DNA of 64,000 nt, taken from positions 620,001 through 684,000 of the forward strand of contig JACKOB010000002.1 in assembly GCA_024234575.1 (NCBI GenBank). Direction: 5' to 3'. A program made the position numbers and the translations under genes. This document shows, one piece after another, positions 56,214-64,000 of the stretch. A model generated the notes under the pieces. That model searched no databases and had not been told where the DNA came from. It worked only from the letters and a program-made list of their open reading frames with translations. Position 1 is the stretch's first letter. Each line of letters starts with the position of its first letter. The stretch is from Hahellaceae bacterium. Its GTDB lineage: Bacteria > Pseudomonadota > Gammaproteobacteria > Pseudomonadales > Oleiphilaceae.

Positions 56214-57725
56214 CTAGGGCATCGGTTTAATCTCAGACATTTGATAGTCGCCATCATCCGTTTCCGACAAGGTAAAACGAATACTGTCACCCTCCTTCAC
56301 TTTGGGTTGTTGCTCTGGCTCAACCACCGTGAACGCCATGCTCATCGTCGGCCACTCCCACTGGGGTATGGGGTCATGCACAACCATCATCATGTCCCCC
56401 ATCAGCTCTTTGACTTTGCCGGTAGCGATCACTGTCTTGGCTTTCGGGGTATCAGGCGGTGGCTGTCCTTCCCGCGCACTCATTCGCGCCAGTTCGGCAT
56501 CAATATTTGACTCTGAGTCAATCAAAAACTGCGCCGAGGTCACCACTCGATCCCCCGCTGCCAGTCCCTCCAATATCTGGATGCGACCGCCCACCTCGAT
56601 ACCGGCTTTAACGATGACGGACTTAAACTCATTGTCTGCCAATACCTTCACGACCCGTTGATATCGGCCGCTTTTAATGAGTGCTTCACGGGGAATGCTC
56701 AGCGCCTGCTCAGCAACTGGCGCTAGAATGGATAAATCGGCGTACATGTTCGGCTTGAGAGCAAGATCTTTATTCTCGACCTGTACCCGCACCCGCAGCG
56801 TTCTGGTTTTACTGTCCAATACGGGATAGAGATAGTCGACTTTTCCCTGCCATTGTTTACCGGGAAGCGCTTCCAGACGGATATCTACTTTCTGATCCGG
56901 TTTCACCCAGCTGGCCTGTCGTTCAAACACTTCTGCAATCACCCAAACCGAGTCAAGAGAGCCTATCGACATCACTTCAGTGGAGGGTTTGATAAACATG
57001 CCCTGGCGGACATTAAGATCTTTCACGATACCCGAATGCTCGGCGATGACTTTGATGCGCTGATCGACTTCACGGCGTTTTTCCAGGCGATCGATTTGTG
57101 ACTCGGTCAGCCCCAGTGATAACAACCGCGAGGCAGAAGCCTTCTTCAAACTGGCGTTATTACTGCGCAAAGCTGCCAGATACTCTTCCTGCGCATTCAC
57201 CAACGCTGGCGAATAGAGTTCATAAAGCGTTTGACCTTTCACCACAGTTTCACCATTGCTGTGGATGTACAGCACCTCAATCCAGCCATCAACACGACTA
57301 TGAATATGGTGCAGTTTGTTTTCATCAAACTCGATGTAGCCCACCGATTTAACTGGTAAATCCAATCGCCCCTTGGTCACCTCGGCCGTGCGAACGCCAA
57401 GGTTACTCACCACCACTGGCGATATTTTCACACCACCTGTGTCACCGGCGGCGTTGTCCTCTTCATATACCGGCACCAGATCCATCCCCATGGGAGACTT
57501 CCCTGGTTTGTCTCTTCGGTAATTTTTATCCATGGGTGCAACCCAATAGAGTAGTTGTTTTTCTTTGGGTGATTGCTCGGCTGTGCCAGGCACACCATGG
57601 CTCTCACTCGACCCTGGTATCAATGTCTGCAGATTTGGCGACAGGTGTGGCTGAAGCATAAGCCCTGCACTAAATGCCAGAATGATCAAGCCGGTGATAA
57701 CAAGGAATTTTCCTGTGTTTTTCAT
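56214..57725 (-). CDS. cusB: CusB adaptor fused to a CusF-like domain
   Basis: 503-residue periplasmic adaptor. N-terminal anchor (about 4-22), then a metal-site head (APMDKNYRRDKPGKSPMGMD), a barrel/lipoyl/hairpin core (HSRVDGWIEVLYIHSNGETV, RVRVQVENKDLALKPNMYAD), and from about 432 a complete CusF domain with His450, Trp458, Met461, Met463 (HDPIPQWEWPTMSMAF). Starts at 57725 with GGAG and overlaps cusC's stop as ATGA. It links CusA to CusC and hands over metal. Confidence 0.93.
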   Translation of the reverse strand: MKNTGKFLVITGLIILAFSAGLMLQPHLSPNLQTLIPGSSESHGVPGTAEQSPKEKQLLYWVAPMDKNYRRDKPGKSPMGMDLVPVYEEDNAAGDTGGVKISPVVVSNLGVRTAEVTKGRLDLPVKSVGYIEFDENKLHHIHSRVDGWIEVLYIHSNGETVVKGQTLYELYSPALVNAQEEYLAALRSNNASLKKASASRLLSLGLTESQIDRLEKRREVDQRIKVIAEHSGIVKDLNVRQGMFIKPSTEVMSIGSLDSVWVIAEVFERQASWVKPDQKVDIRLEALPGKQWQGKVDYLYPVLDSKTRTLRVRVQVENKDLALKPNMYADLSILAPVAEQALSIPREALIKSGRYQRVVKVLADNEFKSVIVKAGIEVGGRIQILEGLAAGDRVVTSAQFLIDSESNIDAELARMSAREGQPPPDTPKAKTVIATGKVKELMGDMMMVVHDPIPQWEWPTMSMAFTVVEPEQQPKVKEGDSIRFTLSETDDGDYQMSEIKPMP

Positions 57726-59074
57726 TGCTGCGCTTCTCCGGTTAACAACACCCAATCCGGGGTCTCGGTAAAAAAGTAAAACTGTAAATCGGACACAATC
57801 TGCAAGCGGGAGATCAGCAGTCGCTCGTAATCCAGTCGATCTTTCTGTTCGCTGATATAGGCTCGCATCACATCCGAAAAGCCGGACGAGGCCGCCTGAT
57901 AAGACGACAACGAAGCCTCAGCCTGTTGTCTGGCTTTCGATAAAATCTGTTCATCAAACAACGCCAGCTGCTCATTGGTCTGCACTAAACGACTCTTCAG
58001 GGAGCGGACTTCACCTACCATTTCTAATAATTTGTCCTGATAGGCGTTTTGCTGTGATGCTTTTTGATAGGTAGCACTCTGCACCGACTTATCCTGCCGG
58101 TTACTGGTAAAGAGCGGTACCGACACATTCAGCATGGCACTGAAGAAATCCGCACGATCTGAGCCATCATTGTTATCACCATCCCGATAACCGTAACTCA
58201 GCTCCACCCCCCAGGCGGGCTTGTATTGTTGTTGCATTAAGCGGATATCATGCTCCGCCACATCCACTTGACGCTGCAGCCCCACCAGCATCGGGTGCTC
58301 TCTGAGGGAATCAAGTATCTGCTGTTGTTCATCAGCCAGGTTTTGAACCGGATGTGAATTAGCCGCGATCTCTGGCATGTAAGCGTTACGAGGAGACGGC
58401 AGCACCGGCAACAAATCCGGCCATGGCTCATTTAATGCCGGCAGACCAACCCAGCGAGAGAGAAGCGCCCGCTGAGATTCGGCCTGACGCTCTGCTTTGA
58501 TAATTTTTTCACGCAGACGGCTTAACTCCAATTCGGCGCGCAACACATCCTGCTGTTGCACCTGACCAACGCTATATAACGAGTGCGTCACTTCCTGCAG
58601 CTGCGTAAACAACGCCTCGTCTTCGCGCAGAATCTCTGTTGCACGATTCCAGTACATCACTTCGAGCCAGAGACTTCTTACTTGTTTACCATTTATCAAA
58701 TAGCGCACACTGGCCGCAGAGTCCATCGATGCCGCTTGCGTATTGAGCTTGCCTGCTTTCAGCGACAGGCTGTCACCCTGAGGAAACATCTGTCGTACCC
58801 CCACTTTGAACTGGGTCATGGGCTCCTGATCAAATTTAAACGTATCCGTGGGAAGATTCTGCGCCCCAAGGATAACGACCGGATCGGGAAACTGGCTTTG
58901 GGAAATCGCATCAGACTTTATTGCTTTCGCCCTATTCAGCGTTTGCGTGATACCAGGATCATTCCTCGCGGCAATCTGCTCTGCCTGTTCAATGGTAAGC
59001 ACTGCAAAACTTAAAGGGGCAAATAAGCCCAGTTGCAGCGCAAGAATTAGTACAGCCGACGTCTTAACGTTCAT
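57722..59074 (-). CDS. cusC: CusC/TolC-family outer-membrane factor
   Basis: 450-residue TolC-like channel protein. Signal about 1-24 (ends LSFA-VL). Two outer-membrane-factor repeats of helices follow, e.g. TLNRAKAIKSDAISQSQFPD and YWNRATEILREDEALFTQLQ. It has no lipobox. The ATG at 59074 gives the signal peptide; an earlier ATG at 59098 is possible. Its stop overlaps the cusB start. It exports metal across the outer membrane with CusBA. Confidence 0.9.
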   Translation of the reverse strand: MNVKTSAVLILALQLGLFAPLSFAVLTIEQAEQIAARNDPGITQTLNRAKAIKSDAISQSQFPDPVVILGAQNLPTDTFKFDQEPMTQFKVGVRQMFPQGDSLSLKAGKLNTQAASMDSAASVRYLINGKQVRSLWLEVMYWNRATEILREDEALFTQLQEVTHSLYSVGQVQQQDVLRAELELSRLREKIIKAERQAESQRALLSRWVGLPALNEPWPDLLPVLPSPRNAYMPEIAANSHPVQNLADEQQQILDSLREHPMLVGLQRQVDVAEHDIRLMQQQYKPAWGVELSYGYRDGDNNDGSDRADFFSAMLNVSVPLFTSNRQDKSVQSATYQKASQQNAYQDKLLEMVGEVRSLKSRLVQTNEQLALFDEQILSKARQQAEASLSSYQAASSGFSDVMRAYISEQKDRLDYERLLISRLQIVSDLQFYFFTETPDWVLLTGEAQQ

Positions 59075-59270
59075 GGTTTGGTTACCAGACAATGCCATTT
59101 TTAATAATCGCCAATGGGGCGATGGGTAAAAGGTCGCTCAATGAGGGTGTAGTCACGACAGCTAAATAATTGTCAATGCGCCCGTCAGTAAGCAGTGCTG
59201 GAAGACAACCGAGCGCCACTCTGCCCGCCGCTGGCGCACAGATAGCTTACGATTATCAGAGTTGAGAAAC

Positions 59271-59747
59271 TCAATGCAGAAGAGAACAGTGAAGTATTGG
59301 GTATGCAGGATAGTTGTAACGAAGAGAAGGCTCGCGCCAATAGGCTAGATACCGGATTGCCCCGGAGAGCATTGGTAAAAGCCAGCTAAGGGGTGCTAAT
59401 AGTAACAACACCAGCAATAAAAGAAGCAGATTAAAAACAGACGCTGGCGTGGCAGCATCCTGCGATTCACAGCAGTCATGTGCGCCAGCTGCACCTGCAG
59501 TTGCCGCGCTGTCTGCGTGTTCATGTGTCACTGCCGCATCGGCCGATAATATCCGCGGCGCCATCTCGGCATGATTAGCATGCATGCTATGGTCAGCGGC
59601 AACTGTCTGATCCATGCTAGCAGAGGTATCCAGCCCATGATCCCCCATTCCTGCTGCACACAGCAGCATGCTTTGGCTAAACAACCAAAACAGCAGCAGT
59701 GGCCGAGTAAATCGGCGAACAAATGTTCGTGCAGCCATGATTGACAT
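59271..59747 (-). CDS. His/Met-rich membrane protein at the head of the cus operon
   Basis: 158 residues from ATG 59747. Signal-like or membrane segment about 11-29, a metal-rich loop (HSMHANHAEMAPRI, HEHADSAATAGAAGAHDCCES), then a very hydrophobic segment about 104-128 and a short basic tail ending HCSLLH. I do not recognise the family; short His/Met-rich proteins at this place occur in copper clusters. The promoter at 59796-59826 lies about 50 bases before it. A gap of 196 bases separates it from cusC. Confidence 0.7.
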   Translation of the reverse strand: MSIMAARTFVRRFTRPLLLFWLFSQSMLLCAAGMGDHGLDTSASMDQTVAADHSMHANHAEMAPRILSADAAVTHEHADSAATAGAAGAHDCCESQDAATPASVFNLLLLLLVLLLLAPLSWLLPMLSGAIRYLAYWREPSLRYNYPAYPILHCSLLH

Positions 59748-59795
59748 AGAAAGGCGCGAATCCTTAGGTGATCGTTTAACAGTAAATTTAGACGA

Positions 59796-59826
59796 AGTAT
59801 AAACCTGTGTCCAAGCCACATGTCAA
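59796..59826 (-). promoter_or_regulatory. MerR-type promoter with 19-bp spacer and dyad
   Basis: On the minus strand, TTGACA (59826-59821) and TATACT (59801-59796) are 19 bp apart, the hallmark of MerR-family promoters that need DNA twisting. The spacer and -35 edge contain ACATGTG-GCTTGGA-CACAGGT, a dyad matching in 6 of 7 arm positions. It drives the His/Met-rich gene and probably the whole cus operon. Confidence 0.85.
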
Positions 59827-59869
59827 CCCGCGCCTTGGCAGGCCTAAAACATCAATGTGCCAATTAAAC

Positions 59870-60163
59870 CTACTGAATGCCATCGGCACTAAAATCAACA
59901 TCCGAGGCATCGTATTCAATCGCCAAAACGAACTAAAGACCCCACATACAATAAGCTTTCTGCTTTGATCTTTTGGCTATCACCATCCACAAACTGCAGG
60001 TTGGCAAGCACATCGCCGCCGAAAGCGACTCGTTTTAGTGTGATATTTCGCCACAAAAGGGATCATAATCAGCTAACAAATAAACCTCTGCGGAACAAAT
60101 TCGTGGGGCGGTGACTAAAAGAATTTGCAACCATTCAGCAGGCAGTTCAGCAAGAATTCGTTC
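59870..60163 (-). pseudogene. Decayed coding relic in three frames
   Basis: Read on the minus strand, gene-like stretches appear in successive frames: ERILAELPAEWLQ to LLADYDPFCGEISH, then TLKRVAFGGDVLANLQFVDG with KIKAESLLYVGSL, then VLAIEYDASDVDFSADGIQ and a stop at 59870-59872. The joins imply at least two frameshifts. I cannot name the ancestral gene. This relic partly overlaps the ydhR remnant. Confidence 0.45.
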
Positions 60164-60291
60164 GCTGTCCAAATTTTCCACATGAACCCTGGTTCATTAT
60201 TAATAGACTCAGCAAGCCCTGCCATCTACTCTGCAATTTCTTCACCAAATGGGCCTGCAAATTCGAAATCGACTTGTAATAGTTTGCGCAT
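60115..60291 (-). pseudogene. YdhR-like monooxygenase remnant
   Basis: MRKLLQVDFEFAGPFGEEIAE, then TAG at 60228-60226, then MAGLAESINNEPGFMWKIWT. Across the stop this matches the start of YdhR-family putative monooxygenases, whose middle would follow KIWT but is lost: the frame drifts after TANE and ends at 60115. An in-frame nonsense codon and lost C-terminus make it a pseudogene. It is downstream of cls. Confidence 0.8.
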
Positions 60292-60364
60292 GGTTATTCT
60301 CCCGTTTATTTGTCGCAGTAGAAGTAGTGACAAGAGTAACAATAGAGAACATCAGGCACTCCGT

Positions 60365-61804
60365 TCAGAGAATCGGACCTATAGTCGCGACGACATTATT
60401 CCAAATACGACGATGATAGGTCCAGGCGTTGACGTCTTCCAGCGTCACCGCATCAGATTGAGCAATATACGATTGTTGTCGATCGTAAATTAGTTGCGTC
60501 GTTTCGTCATCGCGCAACAAAATGTCACTCTCATAATTCAAATCGAAGCTGCGTAGATCAAGGTTGGTTGAGCCGATTAGCGACAATTTGCGATCAATCG
60601 TAAAGGTCTTGGCATGAAGCAAGCCGTCACGGAATTCAAATATCTTCACGCCGTGCTCCAGTAGTTGCCGGTAGTACCCATGACTCGCTGCAGCAACAAC
60701 CCAGGAATCGTTACGTTTAGGAAAGATCATCGTAACGTCAACAGCACGAATAGCTGCGGCACAAATTGCGTTAAGCACCGTCGAGTTAGGTACGAAGTAC
60801 GGTGTCGAGATAACAACTTCTTTCCTGGCCAACGTCAGCAGCGTGGCAAATAATTGTGGCGATGCTCCACGCCTGTCAGTTGGGCCATCTGCGAAGATCT
60901 GAGCCGGAAAACCACCCTCAATTTCCGTCGCTTTCAACTCAAAGGTTTCTGGCACTTCCTCGCCGCTATTAAGTAGCCAGTCTGATGCGAAAAGCAGTTG
61001 ATTCTGCGCTACAACTGGCCCTTGCAGACGCAACATAATATCGACCCATGGCGCGTATTTCGCCTTGACTAAAAACTCGGCATCAGCACAGTTCTGACTT
61101 CCACACCACGTGATGTAACTATCGATAACTGTAATCTTGCGGTGGTTTCGTAGATCAAGACGGCTGAACAAAATCGTGTCGATGACCCATTTCATCGGCA
61201 ACGCGACAGATAGCTTTACGCCAGCGTTTCGCATCGCACGCCAATGCTTTGATCGCACAAACTTTCGGGAGCCAAGCCCATCGGCCATTGCATGAACGGC
61301 AACACCACGCTTGGCCGCCCGGGTAAGTGCCTCTGCCACATTGCGCCCCGTATTGTCGTCCAGCCATATGTAGTACAGGCACTGAATGCTCTCTGTTGCA
61401 TTGTCAATGTCGTCGATGAGTCGAGAACGAGCAGATACACCGTCCGGTAACAGCTCGGCTTTATTCCCCAGCGTTGTCCCAAAGCCATCAACCGATGCAG
61501 CTCTAAAAGCCGTCTGGTATTCGGTCTCGACGTTACCTTCAAGATTCTGCTCACAACTGCCCAACGCCTCTCCAGCCATCACACGTAATTTGGTAAATAT
61601 TTCGTCGTGGCGTTGATGAACCGTTCGACCAATGCTGATCTCACCAAACAGCAAGTAGAGGAAAACCCCAACGTAGGGCGTAAACAGCATGACCATAAAC
61701 CACGCCAACCGAGCGGCGGAGGATAGGTTGTCGCGCAGTAAAATTCGAATCGTAAAGCCGATCACGACGACAGCGTGAGCGATGGCTAGTCCCTGAATCA
61801 GCAA
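60365..61804 (-). CDS. cls: Cardiolipin synthase (two PLD motifs)
   Basis: 479-residue phospholipase-D-family enzyme that joins phosphatidylglycerols to make cardiolipin. N-terminal membrane hairpin about 5-55; HKD motifs HRKITVID (His221, Lys223, Asp228) and HAKTFTID (His397, Lys399, Asp404). Start is TTG at 61804 with GGGAG upstream; no in-frame ATG is nearer. It begins 6 bases after the LysR stop, implying cotranscription with that regulator. Confidence 0.92.
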   Translation of the reverse strand: MLIQGLAIAHAVVVIGFTIRILLRDNLSSAARLAWFMVMLFTPYVGVFLYLLFGEISIGRTVHQRHDEIFTKLRVMAGEALGSCEQNLEGNVETEYQTAFRAASVDGFGTTLGNKAELLPDGVSARSRLIDDIDNATESIQCLYYIWLDDNTGRNVAEALTRAAKRGVAVHAMADGLGSRKFVRSKHWRAMRNAGVKLSVALPMKWVIDTILFSRLDLRNHRKITVIDSYITWCGSQNCADAEFLVKAKYAPWVDIMLRLQGPVVAQNQLLFASDWLLNSGEEVPETFELKATEIEGGFPAQIFADGPTDRRGASPQLFATLLTLARKEVVISTPYFVPNSTVLNAICAAAIRAVDVTMIFPKRNDSWVVAAASHGYYRQLLEHGVKIFEFRDGLLHAKTFTIDRKLSLIGSTNLDLRSFDLNYESDILLRDDETTQLIYDRQQSYIAQSDAVTLEDVNAWTYHRRIWNNVVATIGPIL

Positions 61805-61810
61805 GGTTGA

Positions 61811-62710
61811 TTAGCTCCCATGGTTAGTCTGTAACGGATTGGTGTGACCCAGCTCATCCGCCAAGTAATCAATCAGCAGACGCACCTTTGGCGAGAGATG
61901 CCTGTTCTGCGGATACAACGCCCAGATACCTTCACTGGGTTCTTGGTACTGCCGCAAAAGCGAAACCAGTTGACCACTCTCAATAAAAGGCAAAACATAA
62001 TAGTCTGGTAACTGGACGATACCTAAGCCTTTTAACGCGGCATCAACCAGTACGCGGCCACTATTACAGCAAATATTGCCTTTCACTTTTATATTATAGA
62101 CTTTGCCTTTGTCCTGAAAACGCCAGTGTCCCAAAGTGCCTTGCAGGCAGTTGTGCTGGTGCAGTTCAGAGAGTGAATGGGGCTCGCCAAATTTGGCAAG
62201 ATAATCTGGCGATGCACAGACATATTGGGTGCGAGAGGTTAGTCGCTTGGCGATCATCGTTGAGTTTTCTAGTTTTCCTAGCCGAATAGCTAAATCGAAT
62301 CCTTCATCAAGCAAATTAATCACTTGATTGGTTAAATGTAATTCAACATCCAGCAAAGGGTATTTGGCGACAAAATTGTTCACCAAGGGGGCAACCGACC
62401 TTTCCCCGTATGTCACTGGCGCCGTTATTTTTAGTTTACCTGTGGGCGTGCTTTGCATATTCGTGATGGCAAGCTCCGCTTCTTTCAGGCCATCCAGTAC
62501 TTGTCTGCAATGCTGGTAATAAACCTGGCCAGCCTCGGTGACTGAGACCTTACGGGTGGTGCGATAAAAAAGCTTTGTCGATAGCCGAGCTTCAAGTGCA
62601 CTTACCTGCCTGCTAACCTGCGCCGTAGATATGCCCAGCCGTTTAGCGGCGGTAGTAAAGCTCTCCGCTTCGGCGACAGCCACAAACTCGCTCACACCTT
62701 CCCAATTCAC
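61811..62710 (-). CDS. LysR-family transcriptional regulator
   Basis: 299-residue LysR protein. The N-terminal HTH is about 17-36 (SFTTAAKRLGISTAQVSRQV), the dimer helix follows, and the effector-binding domain runs from about 90. It diverges from frmA across 255 bp, the usual setting for a regulator of its neighbour; such LysR genes often sit beside glutathione-dependent formaldehyde dehydrogenase. Cls lies 6 bases downstream. Confidence 0.93.
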   Translation of the reverse strand: MNWEGVSEFVAVAEAESFTTAAKRLGISTAQVSRQVSALEARLSTKLFYRTTRKVSVTEAGQVYYQHCRQVLDGLKEAELAITNMQSTPTGKLKITAPVTYGERSVAPLVNNFVAKYPLLDVELHLTNQVINLLDEGFDLAIRLGKLENSTMIAKRLTSRTQYVCASPDYLAKFGEPHSLSELHQHNCLQGTLGHWRFQDKGKVYNIKVKGNICCNSGRVLVDAALKGLGIVQLPDYYVLPFIESGQLVSLLRQYQEPSEGIWALYPQNRHLSPKVRLLIDYLADELGHTNPLQTNHGS

Positions 62711-62890
62711 TATCGTTACCTCTATGCAAAATACCCTTGAATTATGGCAGGATTATCCTTTTTTACGAAATAATGGTAACGCAGCCTTAAAAATAATGAA
62801 CAGACTGACTTCTTTGCAGCAATTAAGCCATCATTATTACCAAATAGTAAAAGTGAATTGTATTTTGATGGGATTAACATATTCTAAGAT

Positions 62891-62903
62891 ACAGTTAAAC
62901 TGT
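62891..62903. promoter_or_regulatory. Dyad in the lysR-frmA intergenic region
   Basis: ACAGTT-A-AACTGT, 6-bp perfect arms. It is 63 bp before frmA and could be an operator. A possible promoter (TTGTAT, 16 bp, TATTCT) overlaps the region just before it on the plus strand. Low confidence. Confidence 0.35.
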
Positions 62904-62916
62904 TCATCATAGACAC

Positions 62917-62934
62917 GGCGGCATTCAAACCGCC
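62917..62934 (+). other. Stem-loop in the frmA leader
   Basis: GGCGG / CCGCC with 8-nt loop, 31 bases before the frmA ATG. Its role is unclear. Confidence 0.3.
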
Positions 62935-62947
62935 TGTTCTACCTTAA

Positions 62948-64000
<1,053 letters not shown>

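Noticed and set aside
60125..60493. Plus-strand 122-residue frame
   Set aside because: It runs antisense through the ydhR remnant and into cls; Ser/Arg/Asn-rich composition with no family match.

Overview
The window looks like chromosome of a marine-type gammaproteobacterium, probably Pseudomonadales/Cellvibrionales-like. This is inferred from gene content (HtpX, RhlE-type helicase, a bacterial FAN1 nuclease next to a DinG-like helicase, DUF3301, NnrU, DUF924, YigZ, many c-di-GMP proteins) and from mid-range GC; nothing here fixes the species. I see no rRNA, tRNA or CRISPR array.

Layout. 1-5.4 kb: housekeeping singletons (htpX, ppnP, nnrU-like, LysE exporter, glutamine amidotransferase, SDR). 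5.4-11.6 kb: metY, then a DNA-repair operon on the minus strand, yigZ-fan1-helicase, with near-contiguous or overlapping genes. 11.8-13 kb: a START-domain gene flanked by inverted motifs. 13-17.6 kb: a frameshifted CHASE/PAS sensor, a small partner gene, an RhlE-like helicase, a CDGSH protein and DUF924. 17.6-23.5 kb: an EF-hand secreted protein, PlsC, and a pair matching the nspS-mbaA polyamine/c-di-GMP module. 23.6-26 kb: an AEC transporter broken by an IS with clear terminal repeats and a 6-bp target duplication. 26-40 kb: hydrolases, a diguanylate cyclase, a CheY-like regulator, folE-folX, a large hybrid kinase, an HD-GYP phosphodiesterase, a second (intact) AEC transporter and a rhodanese. 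40-46.5 kb: a PAS-GGDEF-EAL protein, a beta-barrel-like protein and two paralogous lipoproteins. 46.8-51.3 kb: a DMT exporter behind a probable transcription attenuator, a c-heme DUF3365 protein, and two overlapping orphan solute-binding proteins. 51.5-59.8 kb: a complete copper/silver resistance operon (small His/Met-rich membrane protein, CusC, CusB, CusF, CusA, cupredoxin, MerR regulator) behind a MerR-type promoter with a 19-bp spacer. 59.9-60.3 kb: decayed genes. 60.4-64 kb: cardiolipin synthase, a LysR regulator and the divergent, truncated frmA.

How the parts work together. At least four proteins make or break c-di-GMP (19933-22377, 27101-28096, 37384-38652, 40362-43484); one is coupled to a periplasmic polyamine-type binding protein. 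The cus operon carries CusF metal sites twice, once free and once fused to CusB, and appears to encode its own regulator at its end. Less conventional candidates are the Cys-codon leader/terminator ahead of the EamA-type exporter, the structured leader of a 56-residue protein at 29326, and the inverted-repeat-flanked START cassette. I did not find a clearly undescribed defence or mobile system.
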